The notes beneath the pieces are model-generated. The model did no database searches. It was given only the letters and a program-made list of their open reading frames with translations, and was not told the origin of the DNA. Positions 1 to 6,395 of a DNA stretch of 17,421 nt are shown here, one piece after another (positions within the stretch are counted from its first letter, which is position 1; each line of letters begins with the position of its first letter). The position numbers and the translations under genes are program-made. This DNA comes from Candidatus Nitrosomarinus sp. (lineage in GTDB: Archaea > Thermoproteota > Nitrososphaeria > Nitrososphaerales > Nitrosopumilaceae), in contig REGF01000019.1 in the NCBI GenBank assembly GCA_003702465.1, positions 1 through 17,421 of the forward strand, given 5' to 3'.

Positions 1-1049
1 CCAGCTGCTAATGCTTTTGTTGCATCACCAGAAGTTCTTGTTCCACCATCAGAAATAATTGGAATACCATAATCACGACCTATTTTTGCACAATCCATAA
101 CTGCAGTTAATTGAGGAACTCCTGAACCAGTAATTACTCTAGTAATACAAATGGAACCTGAACCAACTCCAACTTTTACAGCGTCAACTCCAGCTTTAAT
201 CAAGTCTTCAGCCCCTTGAGCTGTTGCAATATTTCCTGCAATTAATTCACAATCAGGAAATGCTTTTTTGATATGTTTTACAGTGCTAATTGCATTTTCA
301 CTATGTCCATGAGCAATATCTACAACTAGGGTATCAGCTCCTGCTTCTAAAAGTGATTCACTGCGTTCTAAAAAGTCACCTTTTACTCCAACTGCAGCTC
401 CAACAAGAGGTCTACCTTTACCATCTTTTGATGCATTTGGATAATCAGCATTATTTGTAATGTCTTTACTTGTAATCAATCCTTTAACTAATCCAGATTC
501 ATCTACAAGAGGTAATTTTTCAATTCTATGTTTGTGTAAAAGTTCTTTTGCATCATCAATAGATACACCAGATCTTGCCGTTACAACATCCTTAGTCATT
601 ACATCTTGAATAAGTTTTTTAGAATTTGCAAAAAGTAAATCTCTTTCAGTTACAATTCCAATTAATTTTGAGTTATTATCAACAACCAATAATCCAGAAA
701 TATCTTTATTTTCAGCATAATCTAATGCATCTTCAATTGTTTTATCTTGAGTAATTGTATAGGGATTTTCAATGATTACACTTCCAGATCGTTTGACTTT
801 AAGAACTTCATTAGCTTGCTCTTCAATTGTTAAAAATCGATGAATTATTCCAATTCCACCTGCACGAGCAACAGCTACAGCCATAGATGATTCTGTAACT
901 GTATCCATATTTGCACTGACAAAAGGAATGTTAAGAGAGATATTTCGAGATAATTGGGTTTTTAGATCCGTTTGAGTTCTACTAGTAATATCTGAATATT
1001 TGGGTACGAGAAGAACGTCGTCAAATGTTAATCCTTCTTTAAATTCCAA
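1..1049 (-). CDS. guaB: IMP dehydrogenase, partial (3' end beyond the window)
   Basis: Catalyses NAD-dependent oxidation of IMP to XMP, the committed step to GMP; cytosolic. About 349 codons are present, and roughly the last 130 residues of a normal ~480-residue protein lie off the window. The N-terminus reads LEFKEGLTFDDVLLVPKYSD, the classic GuaB opening. Two CBS repeats occupy roughly residues 95-205 (for example DISGLLVVD and IEKLPLVDE). The catalytic loop GSGSICITR carries Cys301; the family usually has GSICTTR, so Ile replaces a Thr. The following GVPQLTAV and SDGGTRTSGD segments fit the barrel. The only usable start is TTG at 1049, because an in-frame TGA lies five codons upstream. The gene is 45 bp downstream of the dihydropteroate-synthase-like gene on the same strand and has its own TATA box near 1082. 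Identity is confident. Confidence 0.95.
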   Translation of the reverse strand, partial: MEFKEGLTFDDVLLVPKYSDITSRTQTDLKTQLSRNISLNIPFVSANMDTVTESSMAVAVARAGGIGIIHRFLTIEEQANEVLKVKRSGSVIIENPYTITQDKTIEDALDYAENKDISGLLVVDNNSKLIGIVTERDLLFANSKKLIQDVMTKDVVTARSGVSIDDAKELLHKHRIEKLPLVDESGLVKGLITSKDITNNADYPNASKDGKGRPLVGAAVGVKGDFLERSESLLEAGADTLVVDIAHGHSENAISTVKHIKKAFPDCELIAGNIATAQGAEDLIKAGVDAVKVGVGSGSICITRVITGSGVPQLTAVMDCAKIGRDYGIPIISDGGTRTSGDATKALAA

Positions 1050-1078
1050 TGAAACCTTGTTTCAAAAGTTAAAAATTG

Positions 1079-1086
1079 ATTATAAG
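1079..1086 (-). promoter_or_regulatory. TATA box for guaB
   Basis: The minus strand reads CTTATAATC across 1078-1086, in the gap between the dihydropteroate-synthase-like stop and the guaB TTG. Its centre is about 33 bp from the start codon, so the transcript would have a leader of only several bases. An AAGG lies just before the TTG start and could act as a weak ribosome binding site. This suggests guaB can be transcribed separately from the gene upstream. Confidence 0.5.
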
Positions 1087-1094
1087 CCTTTGCG

Positions 1095-1946
1095 TTATTT
1101 TGATAATTTTGTAGCTATTGTTATTGCATCTAGAGTAGCCCCAACATTATGAGTACGTATTATATCAGCTCCATTTAAAACAGATATTGCTTCTGCAGTA
1201 ATAGATCCAAACAATCGATCAGAAGGATTTTCTTTTTGTAAAAGATTTCCAATTAGAGATTTATTGGAAACTGAGATCAAAATAGGATATTTCATTTTCA
1301 AAGAATTAAGATTTTTAATTATTGATAGATCTCGTTCAACCCAATCAGTTTTAATTTTTGTAAAAAATTTCCCTTTTCCTGCTTTTCTAAAAAATCCAAT
1401 TGCAGGATCCAATACAATTTTTTTATCTGAAACGTGACAATCTCTTGCAATTTTTAAGCTATTTTTAAGAAGTTTTTTTGTTGAATTAATTGGATTTCCC
1501 AAAATTGGTTTTGAATCATATGCACATAAAATTAAGGAAGGATGAAATTTAGAAATTACATCTTTCATGTTTTTATCATATTTTAATCCTGAAATATCAT
1601 TAATAATTTCAACATCATTTTTTAATGCCATTTCAGCTACACTAGATCTGCAAGTATCAACAGATATGGGAAGATTAGTATGATTTTGAATAATTTTGAT
1701 TGCATCAAGAACTCTTTTGGATTCTATTTTTTCAGAAACAATCGTTGACAGATAAGGTGCGGTAGACATTCCTCCTACATCAATAAAATCTGCACCATCA
1801 TTTTCCATTTGAATTACAGCATTTTTGATTTTTGTACGAGTTGTGTTTACTGATTTTTTGTAAAATGATTCAGGACTAGTGTTCAATATACCCATGATTC
1901 TAACTGGATTTCGTCCTCCAACAGAAATATTTGCAATTTTTGTCAT
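1095..1946 (-). CDS. folP: Dihydropteroate synthase-like protein
   Basis: TIM-barrel pterin-binding enzyme expected to condense hydroxymethyl-dihydropterin pyrophosphate with an aromatic amine such as 4-aminobenzoate. The chosen ATG at 1946 gives 283 residues; a TTG at 1970 would add eight. Recognisable family segments are IMGILNTSPESFY (17-29), DVGGMST (56-62), VDTCRSSVAE (96-105), INDISGL (115-121), DPAIGFFRK (180-188), SNKS (227-230) and RTHNV (264-268). The metal-binding Asn22, the Lys of SNKS and Arg/His of the last motif are kept. However, the classical GGESTRPG loop reads GGMSTAPY and SRKS reads SNKS, so the amine-side pocket differs from bacterial FolP. It faces an MptE-like pterin pyrophosphokinase across 34 bp, which supports a pterin-cofactor role. 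Whether the product is folate-like or methanopterin-like cannot be decided here. Confidence 0.8.
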   Translation of the reverse strand: MTKIANISVGGRNPVRIMGILNTSPESFYKKSVNTTRTKIKNAVIQMENDGADFIDVGGMSTAPYLSTIVSEKIESKRVLDAIKIIQNHTNLPISVDTCRSSVAEMALKNDVEIINDISGLKYDKNMKDVISKFHPSLILCAYDSKPILGNPINSTKKLLKNSLKIARDCHVSDKKIVLDPAIGFFRKAGKGKFFTKIKTDWVERDLSIIKNLNSLKMKYPILISVSNKSLIGNLLQKENPSDRLFGSITAEAISVLNGADIIRTHNVGATLDAITIATKLSK

Positions 1947-1950
1947 ATAG

Positions 1951-1981
1951 TTTATCAAAACCTCATACAATTTGAGTTATA
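1951..1981. promoter_or_regulatory. Overlapping divergent core promoters of folP-like and mptE-like genes
   Basis: Only 34 bp separate the two start codons. On the plus strand TTTATCAA (1951-1958) is centred about 26 bp before ATG 1981, the distance expected for a leaderless transcript. On the minus strand TATAACTC (1974-1981) is centred about 32 bp before ATG 1946. Each TATA-like element therefore sits in or next to the other gene's initiation region, so the two promoters may exclude each other. The positions are read directly; promoter activity is inferred. Confidence 0.45.
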
Positions 1982-2718
1982 TGATGATTTTAGGTTGGAA
2001 ACGAAGATATCAGTCAATTTTAAAAGAACTGAGTTATTCTGAAAAAAAGGATAAGGAATCAGCCGTAATTCTAGACTCTATTTTAAAAAAAAATAGCAAT
2101 TATCAAAAAATTACAAAATTAATTCAAGGAAAAACAGTTTTTGTAATAGGTTCAGGACCATCTTTATCATTTGCAATACCAAAATTAAAAAAATTTAAAA
2201 AATCTATCAAGATTGCAGCTGATAGCTCATTAAAACCACTTTTAGAAAATGGGATAGTTCCAGACATTATTGTAACAGATTTAGATGGTGATGAAGATGC
2301 AATTAAAAAATTATCTAAAAAAAAATCAATATTTGTTATACATGCACATGGAGATAATATTAAAAAATTACAAATGGTAAAAGAAATTAAAAATTGTATT
2401 GGAACAACTCAAACAACACCTTTCAATAAAATTCAAAATTTTGGAGGATTTACAGATGGAGATAGAGGAGTGTTTTTAGCAAGTCATTTTGAAGCAAAAA
2501 AAATTATTCTTTTTGGAATGGATTTTGGAAAACAGATTGGAAAATTTTCTAATACTAAAAAATCGGATAGAGATACAAAATTAAAGAAATTAAAAATAGG
2601 TGAAGAACTTTTAATTTGGTTATCAACGATCACAAAATCAGAATTATTTACTACATCAAGATCAATTGAGGGGTTTAAAAAAATATCATATAAAGAACTG
2701 GATATCATAATTACCTAG
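1981..2718 (+). CDS. mptE: MptE-like 6-hydroxymethyl-dihydropterin pyrophosphokinase (DUF115)
   Basis: Expected to transfer pyrophosphate from ATP to 6-hydroxymethyl-7,8-dihydropterin, making the activated pterin used for archaeal folate or methanopterin cofactors. It replaces bacterial FolK. Family marks are VFVIGSGPSL, the start of a nucleotide-binding fold; AADSSLKPLLENGIVPDIIVTDLDGD with its acidic DxDGD; VIHAHGDN; and FGGFTDGDRGVFLA followed by IILFGMDFG. Starting at ATG 1981 gives 245 residues beginning MMILGWKRRY. A TTG at 1972 would add three residues, and ATG 1984 is also possible; 1981 is favoured by the TATA spacing. The protein is Lys-rich with Ile/Lys/Asn-biased codons, like its neighbours. 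The divergent dihydropteroate-synthase-like gene would act on its product. Assignment to the DUF115 family is firm; the reaction is inferred from characterised archaeal members. Confidence 0.85.
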   Translation: MMILGWKRRYQSILKELSYSEKKDKESAVILDSILKKNSNYQKITKLIQGKTVFVIGSGPSLSFAIPKLKKFKKSIKIAADSSLKPLLENGIVPDIIVTDLDGDEDAIKKLSKKKSIFVIHAHGDNIKKLQMVKEIKNCIGTTQTTPFNKIQNFGGFTDGDRGVFLASHFEAKKIILFGMDFGKQIGKFSNTKKSDRDTKLKKLKIGEELLIWLSTITKSELFTTSRSIEGFKKISYKELDIIIT

Positions 2719-2724
2719 AATGCA

Positions 2725-2730
2725 TTTATA
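2725..2730 (+). promoter_or_regulatory. TATA box of the 2753-5486 gene cluster
   Basis: TTTATA is centred about 25 bp before ATG 2753, consistent with a leaderless transcript. It starts six bases after the stop codon of the preceding gene and is the only good promoter candidate for the four closely spaced genes that follow, including guaA. Confidence 0.55.
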
Positions 2731-2752
2731 CCCATTATTGATTAATTAAATT

Positions 2753-3319
2753 ATGAAATTTTCTGAAGAGCAAGTAAAAGAGATTGTTGCTCTAAGAGAA
2801 AATCTGATGAAACAAGTTGACAAACATCAGGAAGGAATAGAAATGTTGGAAAAAAATATCACGGTATTAGATGGATTTCTAAAAGATTCTAGTTTTGTTA
2901 AAGCGTCTAAATTAGATACAAAAATTGAGCCTAAAAAAGAGGAAGAAATTTCAAAACCAGTTCAAAATTCAATTCCAATTAAAAGAGGAAATGATGGAAA
3001 AATCATTGCTAATGCATATGTAACACCAGAACAAGTTTCAATAATTTTAGATGAACAAATTTTGATTAATGCAGATACACCACCTTTCAAATCATTCTTT
3101 TTAGATAGAATCATTGGAGAAATGAAGAAAAAAGATTTTGTTGAAGCAGAAAATGGAAAAATCCAAAAAGAATCAATTATTGATTATATAATTAATAAGA
3201 ATGGAAGTGACATTAGAGAAATTATTATTAAAAATTATAGAGAAAAACAAAGAGTGACAGAATTAATCAATACAGCAGGATGGTCATTAACTAGAATGTT
3301 GGAGAATATTAGTAAGTGA
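2753..3319 (+). CDS. Uncharacterised coiled-coil protein, first gene of the guaA unit
   Basis: I do not recognise this 188-residue protein. Residues 1-45 are predicted helical with a heptad-like pattern (EEQVKEIVALRENLMKQVDK, then EMLEKNITVL), probably a coiled coil. Residues 50-75 form a charged Lys/Glu/Pro linker. Residues 76-188 look like a compact mixed domain that begins near KRGNDGKIIANAYVTPEQV and ends in two helices including ELINTAGWSLTRMLENI. There is no signal peptide or membrane segment, so it should be cytosolic. The stop is four bases before the guaA ATG, so the two are almost certainly co-transcribed and possibly translationally coupled. The start is set by the leaderless-type TATA box. 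A DNA-binding or complex-assembly role is possible but only a guess. Confidence 0.75.
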   Translation: MKFSEEQVKEIVALRENLMKQVDKHQEGIEMLEKNITVLDGFLKDSSFVKASKLDTKIEPKKEEEISKPVQNSIPIKRGNDGKIIANAYVTPEQVSIILDEQILINADTPPFKSFFLDRIIGEMKKKDFVEAENGKIQKESIIDYIINKNGSDIREIIIKNYREKQRVTELINTAGWSLTRMLENISK

Positions 3320-3323
3320 TATC

Positions 3324-4847
3324 ATGGATAAAATTTTAGTTTTAGATTTTGGTTCACAGTATAGTCATTTAATTTGTAGAAGAATTAGAGAATTTTCAGT
3401 TTATGCAGAATTAGTGCCATTTGATATCAGCTATGAAGAAATACAAAAACACAATCCAAAAGGAATAATTTTTTCAGGAGGACCATCAAGCGTTTATAGT
3501 TCTGATGCTCCAGTACCAGAAAATAAAATTTTTGAAATGGATTTACCACTTTTAGGAATTTGTTATGGTCATCAATTAATTGTAGATAAGTTTGGAGGTA
3601 AAGTAAAAAGAGCCAATAAAGAATATGGTTCATCACTTTTAACAATAGATAACGATAGTGATTTGTTAAATGGAATAGGTGAATCTGTTCGTGCTTGGAT
3701 GAGTCATGGTGATGAAGCTGAGGAAATTCCATCTGGATTTAAAATAATTGGTCACACAGAAGGAGCTAAAGCTGCAGCAATTGCATCAGATGAAAAATCA
3801 GTTTATGGAATTCAATTTCATCCAGAAGTAGTTCATACAGAACAAGGGACTGAAATTCTCAAAAATTTTGTTCTAAAAGTTTGTGAGGCTAAACAAGAAT
3901 GGACTATGGAAGGTTTTATTGATTCAGCAGTAGAAAAAATTTCAAAAATTGATGGAAACGTATTATGTGGAGTTAGTGGAGGAATAGATTCTACAGTTGT
4001 AGCATTACTAATTCACAAAGCCATTGGAAATAGACTCAAGTGTGTTTTTGTTGATAATGGTTTGTTGAGATTAAACGAAGAAAAAGAAGTAGAGGAAATG
4101 TTCAAGGATAATTTTAAAGTAAATTTCACATCAGTGGATGCAGGAAAACAATTTCTTGAAAAATTAAAAGGAGTAGAAGATCCAGAATTAAAAAGAAAAA
4201 TTGTAGGTGAAGAATTTATTCAAGTTTTTACAAATTTTGCTGAAAAAGAAGGCCCATTCAAATGGTTAGCCCAAGGAACTTTGTATCCAGATGTAATTGA
4301 AAGTGGTGTTTCTAAAGGTCCAGCAGATGTAATAAAATCTCATCACAATGTTGGAGGACTGCCAGATTGGTTAGATTTAGAAATATTGGAACCGTTAAGA
4401 GAACTTTACAAAGATGAAGTAAGACAAATTGCTAAAATTTTAGGTGTCCCTGAGAAACTTTTCATGAGACACCCATTTCCAGGTCCAGGGTTATCAGTTC
4501 GAATTATTGGAGAAATTACTGAAGCAAAATTACAGATTTCAAAGATTGCAAGTAAAATTGTTGAAGAAGAGTTAATGGAATCTGGACATTATACAAAAGT
4601 TTGGCAGGCATATGCAGCAGTGGGAGACGATAAAGCAGTAGGAGTTGTTGGAGATGAGAGAAAATATGGAAACATAGTTATGATTAGAGTTGTAGATTCA
4701 ATTGACGCAATGACTGCTGACTGGACAAGACTGCCACATGGAGTATTAGAAAAAATGAGTAATAGAATAACTAACGAAATTGAGGATGTAACATGGGTAA
4801 CATATACAATTTCAAGCAAACCACCAGCAACAATTGAGCCACAATAA
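3324..4847 (+). CDS. guaA: GMP synthase (glutamine-hydrolysing), fused two-domain form
   Basis: Converts XMP, ATP and glutamine to GMP, the step after GuaB. The 507 residues hold an N-terminal class I glutaminase and a C-terminal ATP pyrophosphatase with dimerisation domain. Visible motifs are SGGPSSVY (51-58), LLGICYGHQ with nucleophile Cys80, GIQFHPEV with His166 and Glu168, the pyrophosphatase P-loop GVSGGIDSTV (216-225), RHPFPGPGLSVR and the C-terminal KPPATIEPQ. Many archaea encode the two halves as separate genes; here they are one bacterial-style chain of normal length. The gene sits second in a tight unit, four bases after an unknown gene and seven before a DUF6659-like gene. Together with guaB at the window edge it completes IMP-to-GMP synthesis. 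No broken motif is seen. Confidence 0.97.
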   Translation: MDKILVLDFGSQYSHLICRRIREFSVYAELVPFDISYEEIQKHNPKGIIFSGGPSSVYSSDAPVPENKIFEMDLPLLGICYGHQLIVDKFGGKVKRANKEYGSSLLTIDNDSDLLNGIGESVRAWMSHGDEAEEIPSGFKIIGHTEGAKAAAIASDEKSVYGIQFHPEVVHTEQGTEILKNFVLKVCEAKQEWTMEGFIDSAVEKISKIDGNVLCGVSGGIDSTVVALLIHKAIGNRLKCVFVDNGLLRLNEEKEVEEMFKDNFKVNFTSVDAGKQFLEKLKGVEDPELKRKIVGEEFIQVFTNFAEKEGPFKWLAQGTLYPDVIESGVSKGPADVIKSHHNVGGLPDWLDLEILEPLRELYKDEVRQIAKILGVPEKLFMRHPFPGPGLSVRIIGEITEAKLQISKIASKIVEEELMESGHYTKVWQAYAAVGDDKAVGVVGDERKYGNIVMIRVVDSIDAMTADWTRLPHGVLEKMSNRITNEIEDVTWVTYTISSKPPATIEPQ

Positions 4848-4854
4848 GTGATGT

Positions 4855-5217
4855 ATGATGAATTACGAAAAGATGTGCGATGAAATTTTAGATTTGAATC
4901 AAAATATCAGATATGCAGCAGTTTATGATTATGGAGAATTACATGACAAAGTACGACCAGGTGTTAAATCTCACTTATCAAGAGAAGAAACTGAAACCTC
5001 ATTATCACAAGCAATTTACCGCTGGTCAACAAGAAAGAAAACAGCTGATAAAATAGGAACACCAATTTTTGCATTAGCAAAATACGAAAAAATTTACAGA
5101 ATAACAATACCAATTGGAGGAGCTGGACTAATTTTGATAACCACAGAATTAGATGTAGACGTTAATCAAATTGTAGACAAAGTTCTTGAAATTAGGGATG
5201 TACACAGTAATAATTAG
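4855..5217 (+). CDS. DUF6659-like small conserved protein
   Basis: A 120-residue cytosolic protein resembling a small family that I associate with thaumarchaea (DUF6659), recalled from the pattern YEKMCDEILDLNQNIRYAAV, then KSHLSREETETSLSQAIYRW, KIGTPIFALAKYEKIYRITI and LILITTELDVD. The function is not known. The shape, with an N-terminal helix, a central sheet and a final helix (NQIVDKVLEIRD), is reminiscent of small roadblock/profilin-like sensor folds, but that is only an impression. Two ATGs lie side by side at 4855 and 4858. It begins seven bases after guaA and its stop overlaps the region just before the DUF2024 start, so it belongs to the same unit. The family name is moderately sure. 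Confidence 0.7.
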   Translation: MMNYEKMCDEILDLNQNIRYAAVYDYGELHDKVRPGVKSHLSREETETSLSQAIYRWSTRKKTADKIGTPIFALAKYEKIYRITIPIGGAGLILITTELDVDVNQIVDKVLEIRDVHSNN

Positions 5218-5225
5218 TGATAAAA

Positions 5226-5486
5226 ATGGACTTTCATGTTTTTGACACATATGTAAAAGCAAATGATGGACATACAATGCATTTTGATGTAATTACAGAT
5301 AAAAAAAATAATGAAGAGGCAATTTCATTTGCAAAAGAATGGCTAAGATCTATTAATGAAAATGATGCAATAGTAACTAGTGAAGAATGTAAATTTTGTC
5401 ATTCAGAATCAGTACCAGAAGATGTAGAAATCGAAATAATGACAAACGGTTATTTCATTGCAAAAATGGAAGGTTGTCCAGAATAA
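5226..5486 (+). CDS. DUF2024 family protein
   Basis: An 86-residue protein matching the DUF2024 pattern: it opens MDFHVFDTYVKANDGHTMHF, continues DVITDKKNNEEAISFAKEWL, carries the EECKFCHSE segment and ends GYFIAKMEGCPE. The CxxCH motif plus a final Cys could bind a metal, but no function is established that I know of. ATG 5226 is chosen because it matches the family N-terminus; a GTG at 5217 would overlap the previous stop and add three residues. It is the last gene of the guaA unit. Its TAA is immediately followed by the stop codon of the convergent ROK kinase gene, with zero bases between, so no dedicated terminator can fit between the coding regions. Confidence 0.8.
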   Translation: MDFHVFDTYVKANDGHTMHFDVITDKKNNEEAISFAKEWLRSINENDAIVTSEECKFCHSESVPEDVEIEIMTNGYFIAKMEGCPE

Positions 5487-6356
5487 TTAATCTAAAAGAG
5501 CAGCTCCAAATACTCCTGAAGAATCACCAAGTTTATTTTTCAAAATAGGAGTATCAACAACATCTGAAAATACTTTTTCATATACAGAATTTTTTCCCTC
5601 GCTATACAGAAAATCAATATTTGACAAACCTCCACCAAGAATTATTGCATCAGGATCTAAGATATCAATTACATTTGCAAGACCATAACCAAAATTTTTC
5701 AAAAATTCATCTTTCCAGGATTTACCAATTTCAGAATCTAAATTATTAATAATTTCAGGCATCGATTGAGTTAATCCAGTTAATTGATTCCAACGTTTTT
5801 CTAAAGAAGGCCCACTAAGATACGTCTCCACACAACCAGATTTACCACAATAACAGGAATTACCATTTTGATGTAAAGTATGATGACCCCATTCACCTGC
5901 AATATTGGTTCGTCCACAATGAAGAGAATTACGATATACAATACCACCACCTACACCAGTACCCAAAATCACACCAAAAACAAAATCAAATTCAATTCCA
6001 GCACCCATTTTGGATTCAGATAAGGCAAAACAATTTGCATCATTTTCAAGAGAAATATTTTTTTTTAATTTCTTTTCAAGATCTTTTTTGAAAGATTTAC
6101 CAATCAAACATTGAGTGTTACTATTTTTGATTAGACCAGTAGTTTTAGAAATTGCACCAGGACAACAAACTCCTAAAGAAAAATCTGATATATTTTCAGA
6201 AACATCATTTACTAAAGTAACAATATTTTGTAAAATTTTTTCATAATCATCTTGAGGTGTAGGAATTCTTTTTCTTTGTAAAATATTTAGAGATTCATCT
6301 AAAACAATAATTTCAGTTTTAGTACCACCTAAATCTATACCAATTTTGTGCAACAA
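5487..6356 (-). CDS. ROK family sugar kinase
   Basis: ATP-dependent kinase of the ROK family, probably acting on a hexose or an N-acetylated amino sugar. The 289 residues begin MLHKIGIDLGGTKTE, the phosphate-binding DxGGTK motif. LENDANCFALSE carries the catalytic Asp106, and ILGTGVGGGIV is the second ATP loop. The zinc-binding segment runs from GEWGHH (His158) through Cys168, Cys170 and Cys175 (NSCYCGKSGCVETYLSGP), typical of fructokinase and N-acetylglucosamine kinase members. GGGLSN and GAALLD close the fold. There is no in-frame ATG before the motif; TTG at 6356 or the adjacent TTG at 6353 must start translation. It lies 39 bases after the thermosome stop on the same strand and may be co-transcribed with it. 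Regulator-type ROK proteins have an extra helix-turn-helix, which is absent here. The substrate cannot be told. Confidence 0.88.
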   Translation of the reverse strand: MLHKIGIDLGGTKTEIIVLDESLNILQRKRIPTPQDDYEKILQNIVTLVNDVSENISDFSLGVCCPGAISKTTGLIKNSNTQCLIGKSFKKDLEKKLKKNISLENDANCFALSESKMGAGIEFDFVFGVILGTGVGGGIVYRNSLHCGRTNIAGEWGHHTLHQNGNSCYCGKSGCVETYLSGPSLEKRWNQLTGLTQSMPEIINNLDSEIGKSWKDEFLKNFGYGLANVIDILDPDAIILGGGLSNIDFLYSEGKNSVYEKVFSDVVDTPILKNKLGDSSGVFGAALLD

Positions 6357-6395
6357 TAATTTATGATAATTAGTAGGATTAAGTTTTAACTAAAT

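Noticed and set aside
1972..1980. TTG 1972 as the start of the MptE-like gene.
   Set aside because: ATG 1981 follows three codons later and fits the TATA distance better; TTG remains possible but is not needed.
5217..5225. GTG 5217 as the start of the DUF2024 gene.
   Set aside because: It overlaps the previous stop and adds residues not expected before the family N-terminus MDFHVFDTYV; ATG 5226 fits.
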